From positions 3,701,501 to 3,765,500 of the forward strand of contig NZ_CP027762.1 of the NCBI RefSeq assembly GCF_003852315.1: a stretch of DNA of 64,000 nucleotides, given 5' to 3'. Below the pieces are notes generated by a model that made no database searches, was not told where the DNA came from, and saw nothing but the letters and a program-made list of their open reading frames with translations. Position 1 is the first letter of the stretch. Each line of letters begins with the position of its first letter. The DNA is from Pseudomonas sp. LBUM920 (GTDB lineage: Bacteria > Pseudomonadota > Gammaproteobacteria > Pseudomonadales > Pseudomonadaceae). Positions 54,246-63,012 of the stretch are shown piece by piece. The position numbers and the translations under genes are program-made.

Positions 54246-55454
54246 TTATTGGTAACCCTTTGGAAATGGATTCGGCTCGATCAGATCCGACTCGTAGATC
54301 ACCTTGAACTGGCCGTCAGGCTGCACTTCGCCGATACGCGATTTGCTCCACAGGTGATGGTTCTCATGGATCTTCACGTAGCCTTCCGGCGCGTTTTTCA
54401 GCTCGATGCCAGGGCTTGCCGCCACGACTTTATCCACGTCGAAACTGCCGGCCTTTTCCACCGCTGCTTTCCACAACCAAGGACCGAGGTACGCCGCCTG
54501 GGTCACATCGCCGATCACCGCGTCCTTGCCGTACTTGGCCTTGAAGGCTTCGACGAAGGCTTTGTTGTTCGGGTTGTCCAGGCTCTGGAAGTACTTCATC
54601 GAGGCGTAGAAACCGGCCATGTTTTCGCCGCCGATGCCGAGCAGCTCGTCTTCGGTGACCGACAGGGTCAGCAGGGTTTGTTTGGACGAATTCACGCCCG
54701 CCGCGTTGAGTTGTTTGTAGAACGCCACGTTGGAGCCGCCGACCACGGCCGCAAACACCACGTCCGGCTTCTTCAGTTTGACCTTGTTGATCAACGAGCC
54801 GAACTGAGTGTTGCCCAGCGGGTAGTAGTCTTCGCCAACCACCGTGCCGTGCAGCACGTTTTCAATGTGCTTGCGCGCGATCTTCATCGAGGTGCGTGGC
54901 CAGATGTAGTCCGAGCCGACCAGGTAGAAGGTCTTGGCGCCCTTGGTCTTGGCAATCCAGTCGAGGCTGGCGAGGATCTGCTGGGTGGCGTCCTGGCCGG
55001 TGTAGATTACGTTTTTCGACTGTTCCAGGCCTTCATAGAAGGTCGGGTAATAGAGCAAGCCGTTTTCTTTCTCGAAGATCGGCAGCACGGCTTTGCGTGA
55101 AGCCGACGTCCAGCAGCCGAACACGGCGGCGACCTTGTCGTTGACCAGCAGCTTCTTGGCTTTTTCGGCAAAGGTCGGCCAGTCGGAGGCACCGTCTTCC
55201 TGGATCACTTTGATCTGGCGTCCCAGGATCCCGCCCGAAGCGTTGATCTGTTCGATGGCCAGGCGCTCGGCCTGGATCGAGCCGGTTTCGGAAATCGCCA
55301 TGGTACCGGTGGCCGAGTGCAACTGGCCGACGGTGACTTCGGTCGGGGTCACGGCCAGGCCTTCGTTATCGGCCAGCACGCCCTGGCTGAACAGAGCGGC
55401 CGCCAGTAAAGACAAGGCCAACAGCGGTGTGGAGCGGATCAATCGTGGTGCCAT
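54246..55454 (-). CDS. urtA: Urea/amide ABC transporter substrate-binding protein UrtA
   Basis: A 402-residue periplasmic binding protein. The start at 55454 (MAPRLIRSTPLLALSLLAAALFSQ) gives a normal signal peptide cleaved near GVLADNE and has a GAGGAG ribosome site 8 bp upstream; a start at 55565 would read through the operator. Type-I periplasmic-binding features typical of the UrtA/AmiC group are present: VGQLHSATGTMAISETG, AVFGCWTSASRKAVLP, FYEGLEQSKNVIYTGQ, and YLVGSDYIWPRT. The ligand may be urea, formamide or acetamide; the neighbouring hydrolases favour amides. It heads the urtABCDE operon. Confidence 0.92.
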   Translation of the reverse strand: MAPRLIRSTPLLALSLLAAALFSQGVLADNEGLAVTPTEVTVGQLHSATGTMAISETGSIQAERLAIEQINASGGILGRQIKVIQEDGASDWPTFAEKAKKLLVNDKVAAVFGCWTSASRKAVLPIFEKENGLLYYPTFYEGLEQSKNVIYTGQDATQQILASLDWIAKTKGAKTFYLVGSDYIWPRTSMKIARKHIENVLHGTVVGEDYYPLGNTQFGSLINKVKLKKPDVVFAAVVGGSNVAFYKQLNAAGVNSSKQTLLTLSVTEDELLGIGGENMAGFYASMKYFQSLDNPNNKAFVEAFKAKYGKDAVIGDVTQAAYLGPWLWKAAVEKAGSFDVDKVVAASPGIELKNAPEGYVKIHENHHLWSKSRIGEVQPDGQFKVIYESDLIEPNPFPKGYQ

Positions 55455-55520
55455 GGGGCGACTCCTCTGCAATGAGGGGGTCAGCATGGCGGCAGCCGGC
55501 CATCGCGGGTATACGCAGCC

Positions 55521-55549
55521 TGACGTAACCCTGTACGTCATTTGACGTA
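55521..55549. promoter_or_regulatory. Candidate response-regulator site upstream of urtA
   Basis: TACGTCA-TT-TGACGTA (55534-55549) is a perfect palindrome, with an extra half-site TGACGTA at 55521-55527. It lies 80-95 bp upstream of urtA and shares TACGT-N4-TGACGTA with the fmdA site. It also lies in the divergent region before the sensor-kinase gene and could act on both. Confidence 0.7.
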
Positions 55550-55606
55550 TGCCGTTGTGCACCATTTCGGCGCAGGATCACGCCCGCCCTGACACTGGAG
55601 ATCAAC

Positions 55607-55695
55607 TGTGAGAGGGGGCTTGCCCCCGATAGCGGCCTGGCAGTCAGTGCATTTGCCATTGGCCCACCGCGATCGGGGGCAAGCCCCCTCCCACA
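55607..55695. repeat. Single REPIN upstream of the permease-kinase gene
   Basis: Arms resembling TGTGAGAGGGGGCTTGCCCC and GGGGCAAGCCCCCTCCCACA, the same class as the one between urtA and urtB. One base in the left arm is changed (GAGAGG for GGGAGG). Confidence 0.88.
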
Positions 55696-55765
55696 TTTGC
55701 ATCTCAGCGCACTTGAGGGCATGGAACTTGCTCGCCAACCTCGCCCTCCTCTGGAGTTAACCACC

Positions 55766-58700
55766 GTGCACCCTTTCTCCGGCACCCAGCGCATCGTCAA
55801 GATCCGCCGCGACTACAACACCTGGGTCGCCGACGAGACCATGGAAGACTACGCCCTGCGCTACACGCCCAAATCCTTTCGCAAGTGGTCGGAACTGCGC
55901 ATCGCCAACACTGCCCTGGGCGCCGTGTCCTTTCTGGCGCTGGAAGCCATTGGCGGCGTGCTCGCCTTGAGCTATGGCTTCACCAACACCTTCTGGGCGA
56001 TCCTGGCGATCAGCCTGGTGATCTTCCTCACCGGCCTGCCCATCAGCTATTACGCCGCCCGTTACGGCGTGGACATGGACCTGCTGACCCGCGGCGCCGG
56101 CTTTGGCTATATCGGCTCGACCATCACCTCGTTGATTTATGCCAGCTTCACGTTCCTGTTCTTCGCGCTGGAAGCGGCAATCATGGCCCTGGCCCTGGAG
56201 CTGTATTTCCACATTCCGCTGGCCATCGCCTATGTGATCTGCTCATTGCTGGTGATTCCGCTGGTGGCCTACGGCGTAACCCTGATCAGCCGCCTGCAAT
56301 TGTGGACGCAACCGCTCTGGCTGCTGTTGCTGGTGTTGCCCTACGGCTTCGTCTGGTGGAAAAACCCCGACGCCTTCAGCGACTGGACCAGCTTTGTCGG
56401 ACGCAGTGGCGACGGCGGCGGTTTTAATTTGCTGTCGTTCTGCGCCGCCTGCACCGTGGCGCTGTCGCTGGTCACGCAGATCGGCGAACAGGTCGACTAC
56501 CTGCGCTTCCTGCCGGAAAAGACCGCCGCCAACCGCAAACGCTGGTGGGCCGCCCTGCTCTGCGCCGGGCCCGGCTGGATCATCCCCGGCGCGTTGAAAA
56601 TGTTCGCCGGGGGGTTTCTGGCGTTTCTCGCCCTGCAACATGAAATCCCCATGGAGCGCGCCGCCGAGCCCACGCAGATGTACCTGGTCGCGTTCCGCTA
56701 TGTGTTCAGCTCGCCGGAATGGGCGCTCGGCGCGATGGTGCTGTTCGTGTTCATCTCACAGATGAAAATCAACCTGACCAACGCCTACGCCGGCTCCCTG
56801 GCTTGGTCGAACTTCTTCGCCCGCGTGACCCACAGCCACCCCGGCCGCGTGGTGTGGCTGGTGTTCAACGTGGCCATCGCGCTGATGCTGATGGAGCTGG
56901 GCGTATTCGATGTGATCGACCAGGTGCTGGGGCTCTATGCCAACATCGCGATTGCCTGGATCGGCACGCTGGTGGCCGACCTGGTGATCAACAAGCCGCT
57001 GGGCCTGTCGCCCAAACACATCGAGTTCAAGCGCGCGCACCTTTACGACATCAACCCTGTGGGCGTCGGCTCGATGCTGATTGCCTCGCTGCTGTCGATC
57101 CTCGCCCATTTCGGCCTGTTCGGTGCCCTTGCCCAGGCCGCGCCGCCCTTCGTCGCGCTGGGCACGGCACTGATCATGGCGCCGCTGTTGGCCTGGCTGA
57201 CCCAGGGCAAGTACTACATCGAGCGTACCAGCGACGTGACCCTGATTCACCCGGTGGCCCCCGCCACCCACGCGGTGTGTGGGCTGTGCAGCAACCCGTT
57301 CGAAACCGCCGACATGGCGTTTTGTCCGGCCTACAGCACGCCCATCTGTTCGCTGTGCTGCTCGCTGGATGCGCGTTGCGGTGACCGGTGCAAACCTCAT
57401 GCGCGCCTCGTCACGCAGTTCGAAGGCGTATTGCGCTGGCTGCTGCCCACCACCCTGATGCCGCGCCTGCATACGCGGCTGGCGCACTACCTGGGGTTGT
57501 TGCTGGTGCTGGTGCTGCTGCTCGCCGGCGCGCTGGCGCTGATCTACGTACAGGCCGCCCAAGGGTTGCCGCATTCGGAGACCTTGTATCAGGCGTTTTT
57601 CAAGGCGTTCCTCACCCTATCGGTATTGGCCGCCGTGCTCGCCTGGTGGGTAGTGCTGACCCGCGAAAGCCGGCGTGTCGCCCAGGAAGAATCCGACCGC
57701 CAGACCCTGCTGCTGATGCAGGAAATAGACGCCCACAGCCTCACCGACCAAGCCCTGCAACACGCCAAAGAGGCCTCCGAAGCCGCGAACGCCGCCAAAA
57801 GCCGTTACGTCACCGGGCTGTCTCACGAGCTGCGCACGCCGCTGAACAGCATCCTTGGTTTTACCCAGATCCTGCAGCGCGACAACGCCATGCCCGAGCA
57901 GCATCAGGACGCACTGGCGACTATCCTGCGCAGCGGCTCGCACCTGCTGTCGCTGATCGATGGCCTGCTCGACGTGGCCAAGATCGAGGCTGGCAAACTG
58001 CGCCTGGAACTCACGGAAATCCCCTTCCCCGAGTTGATCCACGACCTGGAACAGATGTTCACCCCACAAGCCCAGGACAAGGGCCTGCGCTTTCGCCTGG
58101 ACTGCGTGGGCAAGATCCCGGCCGTGGTGCGTGGCGATGAAAAGCGTGTGCGCCAGATCCTGATCAACCTGCTCGGCAACGCGGTGAATTTCACCGACAG
58201 CGGCGAGGTCTGCCTGCGGGTCAGCTATCGGCGCGAGACCGCCAACTTTGAAATCATCGACACCGGGATCGGCATCGACCCTGGGCAGATCGAGCGGATT
58301 TTCCAGCCATTCGAGCGCGGCGATCTGATGCGCCAGGACAAGGGCGTGGGCCTGGGGCTGACCATCACGCGCATGCTCACCTCGCTGATGGGCGGCGAAT
58401 TGCGCGTCACCAGTGAGCTGGACAAAGGCACGTGTTTCCAGGTGCGGCTGTTCCTCTCGCAAGTGCGCGCGCCGCAGGCGATGGTGCACGTGGAGCACGA
58501 CATCATCGGTTATCACGGTGTGCGCCGGCGCATCCTGGTGGTGGACGACCATGTGGACCATCGCAAGGTGCTCAGTGGCATGCTCACACCGCTGGGGTTT
58601 GAAGTGATCCAGGCCAGCAATGGCCAGGACGCGATCCGCCAGGTGGCGCTGCTGGCGCCGGACCTGATCCTGATGGACCTGTCGATGCCAACTCTGGATG

Positions 58701-59149
58701 GATGGGAAACCAGCCGCTTGATCCGCCGCAATGCGCTGTCCAGCGCGCCGATCATCGTGATCTCGGCCAACGCCTTTACCGACGACCGCGAACGCAGCAT
58801 CGCCGCCGCCTGCAACGATTACCTGGCCAAACCGGTGCGCACCCCGGAACTGCTCGGGTGCCTGCAACAGCACTTGGACCTGCAGTGGTTGCGGCGTACC
58901 CGAACGTCCACGCCGCCTGCACCGCCCAGCGTATTGCCCAGCCCTGAAGACCTCGCCGCCCTCGCCGAACTCAGCGCCATCGGCTACGTGCGCGGCTTGC
59001 ACGAAAAACTCGACACCATCCTGGAACATCGCCCGGACGCCGCGCCTTTCATCGCCAAAGTGCGCGGGCTGCTCAAGGGGTTCCGCCTGGATGAACTCAA
59101 CCGAACCTTAAAGGAGGCCGAAGATGAATGCGCTCACCCGCAGCACTGA
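55766..59149 (+). CDS. NCS1 permease-hybrid histidine kinase fusion
   Basis: About 1127 residues from the preferred GTG at 55766, which has TGGAG nine bases upstream; ATG 55721 and TTG 55697 are alternatives. Residues 1-490 are a complete NCS1-type (cytosine/purine/allantoin) permease with about 12 membrane segments, beginning IRRDYNTWVADETMEDYALRY. A cysteine-rich stretch follows (about 505-548: CGLC, CPAYSTPICSLCC, CGDRC), perhaps binding zinc. Then come two more membrane segments, a histidine kinase (SHELRTPLNS, His near 688; ATP site with GVGLGLTI), and a receiver (LILMDLSMP, Asp near 970), with a C-terminal tail. It is likely a sensor that detects its ligand through a transporter-like domain. 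The response-regulator gene overlaps its 3' end by 26 bp. It probably senses amides, urea or related nitrogen compounds. Confidence 0.88.
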   Translation: MHPFSGTQRIVKIRRDYNTWVADETMEDYALRYTPKSFRKWSELRIANTALGAVSFLALEAIGGVLALSYGFTNTFWAILAISLVIFLTGLPISYYAARYGVDMDLLTRGAGFGYIGSTITSLIYASFTFLFFALEAAIMALALELYFHIPLAIAYVICSLLVIPLVAYGVTLISRLQLWTQPLWLLLLVLPYGFVWWKNPDAFSDWTSFVGRSGDGGGFNLLSFCAACTVALSLVTQIGEQVDYLRFLPEKTAANRKRWWAALLCAGPGWIIPGALKMFAGGFLAFLALQHEIPMERAAEPTQMYLVAFRYVFSSPEWALGAMVLFVFISQMKINLTNAYAGSLAWSNFFARVTHSHPGRVVWLVFNVAIALMLMELGVFDVIDQVLGLYANIAIAWIGTLVADLVINKPLGLSPKHIEFKRAHLYDINPVGVGSMLIASLLSILAHFGLFGALAQAAPPFVALGTALIMAPLLAWLTQGKYYIERTSDVTLIHPVAPATHAVCGLCSNPFETADMAFCPAYSTPICSLCCSLDARCGDRCKPHARLVTQFEGVLRWLLPTTLMPRLHTRLAHYLGLLLVLVLLLAGALALIYVQAAQGLPHSETLYQAFFKAFLTLSVLAAVLAWWVVLTRESRRVAQEESDRQTLLLMQEIDAHSLTDQALQHAKEASEAANAAKSRYVTGLSHELRTPLNSILGFTQILQRDNAMPEQHQDALATILRSGSHLLSLIDGLLDVAKIEAGKLRLELTEIPFPELIHDLEQMFTPQAQDKGLRFRLDCVGKIPAVVRGDEKRVRQILINLLGNAVNFTDSGEVCLRVSYRRETANFEIIDTGIGIDPGQIERIFQPFERGDLMRQDKGVGLGLTITRMLTSLMGGELRVTSELDKGTCFQVRLFLSQVRAPQAMVHVEHDIIGYHGVRRRILVVDDHVDHRKVLSGMLTPLGFEVIQASNGQDAIRQVALLAPDLILMDLSMPTLDGWETSRLIRRNALSSAPIIVISANAFTDDRERSIAAACNDYLAKPVRTPELLGCLQQHLDLQWLRRTRTSTPPAPPSVLPSPEDLAALAELSAIGYVRGLHEKLDTILEHRPDAAPFIAKVRGLLKGFRLDELNRTLKEAEDECAHPQH

Positions 59150-59789
59150 ACCTGGCGTGGTGCTGATCGTCGATGACACCCCGGACAACCTCGCCATGCT
59201 CTCCGACGCCCTTGATGACGCCGGCTACATGGTGCTGGTGGCACTGGACGGCCTCAGCGCGTTGAACCGCGTGCAACGCCGGCGCCCGGACCTGATCCTG
59301 CTGGACGCGATGATGCCCGGGCTGGACGGTTTCGAAACCTGCCGTCGGCTCAAGGCCCAACCGGCCAGCGCAGACATCCCGGTGGTGTTCATGACCGGGC
59401 TGACCGACAGCAAGCACGTGGTGCAGGGGTTTGAGGTGGGTGGCAGCGATTACGTGACCAAGCCGATCCAGACGGATGAGGTATTGGCGCGGGTAGCAGC
59501 GCATTTGCGTACATCACGGATCCTGCTCTCGGCGCGTGCCGCGACGCAGCCGAGCATGCTGACCCTGGAGGACGCCCCGGCGCAACGACTGTTATCCGCC
59601 CGATTTCAACTGACCGAGCGTGAGGTGGAAGTGCTGCGTTGGGTAGCGTGTGGCAAAACCAATCGGGATATCGGCGACATCCTGGGGTTGAGCCCCAGGA
59701 CGGTGAACAAGCATTTGGAGCATGTGTATGTGAAGCTCGGCGTAGAGACTCGAACAGCCGCCACCTCAGTAGCGTTGGCCGCAATCTGA
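59124..59789 (+). CDS. LuxR/NarL-type response regulator
   Basis: A 221-residue two-component regulator. The receiver domain (1-125) has the acidic pocket VDDTPDN and phosphoacceptor Asp61 (LLDAMMPG); the C-terminal LuxR-type helix-turn-helix is LTEREVEVLRWVACGKTNRD followed by LSPRTVNKHLEHVYVKLGV. An AAGGAGG site inside the end of the kinase gene precedes its ATG, and the genes overlap by 26 bp, so they are certainly coexpressed. The obvious targets are the matching palindromes before urtA and fmdA, but binding is inferred. Confidence 0.92.
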   Translation: MNALTRSTEPGVVLIVDDTPDNLAMLSDALDDAGYMVLVALDGLSALNRVQRRRPDLILLDAMMPGLDGFETCRRLKAQPASADIPVVFMTGLTDSKHVVQGFEVGGSDYVTKPIQTDEVLARVAAHLRTSRILLSARAATQPSMLTLEDAPAQRLLSARFQLTEREVEVLRWVACGKTNRDIGDILGLSPRTVNKHLEHVYVKLGVETRTAATSVALAAI

Positions 59790-59863
59790 ATGGGTGTGGG
59801 TTTTGTGTGGACCTCAGTACATCACGTAAAGACTGTGCTGATCTCTCAGCTGTACTCGGTCAA

Positions 59864-60476
59864 TGTGGGAGCTGGCTTGCCTGCGAAGGCATCGACTGGG
59901 GGTTACTGATACACCGAGGTGTCTGCATCGCAGGCAAGCCAGCTCCCACAGAACAGCAAAAGCACTGCGGTGCTGGCAGCTGAACTCGGTCAACTTGTGG
60001 GAGCGGGCTTGCCTGCGAAGGCATCGACTGGGTGTTACTGATGCACCGAGGTGTCTGCCTCGCAGGCAAGCCAGCTCCCACAGAAAAGCAAAAGCACTGC
60101 GGTGGTGGCAGCTGAACTCGGTCAATGTGGGAGCGGGCTTGCCTGCGAAGGCATCGACTGGGTGTTACTGATACACCGAGTTGTCTGCATCGCAGGCAAG
60201 CCAGCTCCCACAGAAAAGCAGAAGCACTGCGGTGCTGGCAGCTGAACTCGGTCAATTTGGGAGCTGGCTTGCCTGCGAAGGCGTCGACTGGGTGTTACTG
60301 ATGCACCGAGGTGTCTGCCTCGCAGGCAAGCCAGCTCCCACAGAAAAGCAAAAGCACTGCGGTGGTGGAGGCTGCACTCGGTCAAATTGTGGGAGCGGGC
60401 TTGCTCGCGAAGGGGGTGGGTCAGTGACACATGAGCTGACTGACACACCGCCTTCGCGAGCAAGCCCGCTCCCACA
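59864..60476. repeat. Tandem array of five REPINs, about 131-bp unit
   Basis: REPINs start at 59864, 59996, 60126, 60256 and 60389. The first four share arms TGTGGGAGCTGGCTTGCC or the GCGGGC variant and CAGGCAAGCCAGCTCCCACA. Linkers of about 44 bp (GCAAAAGCACTGCGGTG and GCTGAACTCGGTCAA) are conserved. The fifth has arms of another class (TTGCTCGCGAA) but the same preceding linker. I see no gene between 59790 and 60911. Confidence 0.93.
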
Positions 60477-60632
60477 TTTGGAGCTCTGTGCATCAGATAG
60501 AAGCGCGTTGCTGTGCTGTTGCTGTGCTTTTGCTTTTACCACTCAGGTCGGCTACCAGGCCGCCGTGCTCTGCTCTTGATCTGCTTTTGATCTTGATCTG
60601 ACAGGCCCCGTCAACCACGCTGGCCGAACGCA

Positions 60633-60824
60633 GGCTTGAATCCGTGGGTAACCCGGCAGGACGCCGGGTTAGCCGTGTTGGGCCATGGATGGCCCGTCGC
60701 GGCGGCCCACGGATTCAAGCCGGAGTGAGGGCACACCGAGCCTAAGCGAGGGGCCGAGTGGTGGGGCACAGACCTTTTGGTTACTTTTGGGGCGTTTGCC
60801 AAAAGTGACCCGCTGTAAGAGCGG
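60633..60824. repeat. Structured intergenic repeat with several nested stems
   Basis: A perfect 16-bp stem pairs 60633-60648 (GGCTTGAATCCGTGGG) with 60706-60721. It encloses a hairpin AACCCGGC-AGGAC-GCCGGGTT (60650-60670) and a second one GGGCCA-TGGA-TGGCCC near 60680-60695. Downstream, GGTTACTTTTGG (60779-60790) pairs with CCAAAAGTGACC (60799-60810), then CCGCT-GTAAG-AGCGG (60810-60824). I recall similar stretches being repeated in Pseudomonas genomes but cannot verify it here. It could be a mobile element or a structured RNA. Confidence 0.6.
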
Positions 60825-60911
60825 AACCGCCAGCCGCCGTTACCGCAGCAACGGATACGCACTCATATCTACCAAAACCACCCACGGCCTCCCGTCGGCA
60901 ACACACCCAAG

Positions 60912-61742
60912 CTACCCACCAAAAGTCTGCGAAGGCCGGCGCAACGTCGGATCAAACGGATTAATCCTCGGCCCGATCGCCGCCGCCTCACGCTTGAGCA
61001 ACTCCACCACCATCGGCAACCGGCTAGGCCCCAGACGATCACTGATGGTCGCCACACTCAACGCCGCCACCGCATACCCCTCGCGATTCAAAATCGGCAC
61101 CGCCAACCCCGCCATGCCTTCCAGCACGCCGGTGTTGCGCGCGGCATACCCCAGGCTGCGCACATTCTCCACCTCCGAACGCAGCAGCACCTCGTCATAC
61201 AGGTGAAAATCCTTGAGCCGAGGCAAGTTGTAGCGAATCACCGTCTCACGCTCCTCCTGCGGCAAGAACGCCAGAATCGCCAAACTGCCCTGCCCTACGC
61301 CCAACGCCACACGCCCGCCAATATCCCCGGTAAAAGTGCGGATCGGGTACGGCCCTTCGCTGCGGTCCAGGCAGACCGCATCAAAACCACTGCGTGCCAG
61401 CAAAAACAGCGAATCACCCAACGACGCACTCAAGCGCAACATGCTCGGCCGCACCAGGTCGCGCAGGTTGCCGGTCTTGCCTGCGTTCGCCGCCAGCGCG
61501 AAGAACTCCAGGCTCAGGCGATAACGCTTGCTGCGCGCGTCCTGCTCGACCATCCCCTCGTCCATCAGGCTGCGCAACAGCCGATGGGTGGTGGGCTGCG
61601 ACAGGCCCACCTGTTGCGCCAGTTGAGTCACGCGTTCGCCGCCTTCGGGCACGTCGCCCAATGCACGCAACAGCGCGAACACCCGCGACACACTGCCCGA
61701 ACCCACTTCTTTGCCGCTGTCATTCCGTTCAGTGGAATCCAT
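60912..61742 (-). CDS. IclR family transcriptional regulator
   Basis: A 276-residue regulator. The N-terminal winged helix-turn-helix is evident (VSRVFALLRALG, then RVTQLAQQVGLSQPTTHRLL), followed by the IclR effector domain (LGDSLFLLARSGFDAVCLDR, then VALGVGQGSLAILAFL). The start at 61742 (MDSTERNDSGKEV) is chosen because longer readings add residues without domain character. It is divergent from an ABC importer operon across 241 bp and probably controls it. The effector is unknown. Confidence 0.92.
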   Translation of the reverse strand: MDSTERNDSGKEVGSGSVSRVFALLRALGDVPEGGERVTQLAQQVGLSQPTTHRLLRSLMDEGMVEQDARSKRYRLSLEFFALAANAGKTGNLRDLVRPSMLRLSASLGDSLFLLARSGFDAVCLDRSEGPYPIRTFTGDIGGRVALGVGQGSLAILAFLPQEERETVIRYNLPRLKDFHLYDEVLLRSEVENVRSLGYAARNTGVLEGMAGLAVPILNREGYAVAALSVATISDRLGPSRLPMVVELLKREAAAIGPRINPFDPTLRRPSQTFGG

Positions 61743-61983
61743 ATCACATAATCTCGGCGTAAATTCTGCTGAATGAATAAATTGGAAAATAATAGTCCGT
61801 TGAGTGAAATTCCATCTTCCGCCCATCCTAGTCTTCGTCCTAATCTGCGTCCACAGGGGCGAAATGAACAACAAACGGCAGCCGACTCGAGATCGAGCGC
61901 CACCGCACCCGCAACACTCTTTTCGCATCTGCCCAAAACAAAAAAGCGCGTTTCGACGCGACTCAAAAAGGTGGAACGCAGAC

Positions 61984-63012
61984 ATGGCTTTTCTCCAACT
62001 CAACGCCTTGAGCAAACGTTACGGCGCCGTCGACGCGGTGGTCGCCACTGACCTTGCGGTAGAAAAAGGCGAGTTCGTTTCCCTGCTCGGTCCCTCGGGC
62101 TGCGGCAAAACCACCACCCTGCAAATGATCGCCGGCTTCGTCGACGTGAGCGGCGGGCAGATCCTGCTCGACGGCCGCGACATCACCCACGCCAAACCCG
62201 CCAGCCGTGGCCTGGGCGTGGTGTTCCAGAGCTACGCGCTGTTCCCGCACATGACCGTGCGCGACAACGTCGCCTTCGGCCTGAAGATGCGCAAAGTGCC
62301 GGCCGCCGAAATCGCCAGCAAGGTCAAGACCGTGCTGGAACTGGTGCGCCTGGCGCCGCACGCCGAGCGCTACCCGCGTGAGCTCTCCGGCGGCCAGCGC
62401 CAGCGTGTAGCGCTGGCCCGCGCGCTGGTGATCGAGCCGCCGGTGCTGCTGCTCGATGAGCCGTTGTCCAACCTCGACGCCAACCTGCGCGAGGAAATGC
62501 AGTTTGAAATCCGCCGCATCCAGTGCGCCGTGGGCATCACCACCTTGATGGTCACCCACGACCAGGCCGAAGCGCTGTCGATCAGCGACCGCGTGGTGGT
62601 GATGCAGGCCGGACGCGTCACGCAGATCGACGCACCCTACAAGCTCTACGAACACCCGCGCACGCGCTTCATATCGGACTTCGTCGGCAAGGCCAACCTG
62701 CTGCCGGGCGACTACGACGAACTCGGTACCCCACAAGTGCGCCACGCCAGCGGCGACGGGGAGCTGACCCTGAGCCTGCGCCCGGAAAAAATCACCTTGG
62801 TGGCCGCAGGCAGCGGGCGCGTGCAAGGCAAGGTCCTCGACAGCTACTTTTTCGGCAGCCAATGGCTGTACCGCGTCCACACCTCGCTTGGCGAAATCAC
62901 CGTGGTGCGCAGCAACGACGGCAGCGCGCCGCTCGGTTGCGGCGCGGCAGTCGGCCTGGACTGGCACGCCGGCCTGCTGCGCGTGCTGGCGACGGATGAG
63001 GTGCGCGCATGA
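61984..63012 (+). CDS. ABC importer ATP-binding protein (PotA-like)
   Basis: A 342-residue ATPase of the polyamine/spermidine/iron family with Walker A LGPSGCGKTTTLQMIAG, signature LSGGQRQRVALARALV, Walker B VLLLDEPLSNLDANLRE, and a C-terminal TOBE domain (ELTLSLRPEKITLV). The start at 61984 has AAGGTGG 10 bp upstream; the in-frame extension to 61804 has no family match. It overlaps the permease gene by an ATGA. Substrate could be a polyamine, opine or other small cation; the binding protein is not in the window. Confidence 0.93.
   Translation: MAFLQLNALSKRYGAVDAVVATDLAVEKGEFVSLLGPSGCGKTTTLQMIAGFVDVSGGQILLDGRDITHAKPASRGLGVVFQSYALFPHMTVRDNVAFGLKMRKVPAAEIASKVKTVLELVRLAPHAERYPRELSGGQRQRVALARALVIEPPVLLLDEPLSNLDANLREEMQFEIRRIQCAVGITTLMVTHDQAEALSISDRVVVMQAGRVTQIDAPYKLYEHPRTRFISDFVGKANLLPGDYDELGTPQVRHASGDGELTLSLRPEKITLVAAGSGRVQGKVLDSYFFGSQWLYRVHTSLGEITVVRSNDGSAPLGCGAAVGLDWHAGLLRVLATDEVRA

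Noticed and set aside
55697..55765. TTG or ATG starts for the permease-kinase gene
   Set aside because: The first touches the REPIN edge and the added residues are not permease-like; GTG 55766 has a good TGGAG site. Experimental N-terminus data could change this.
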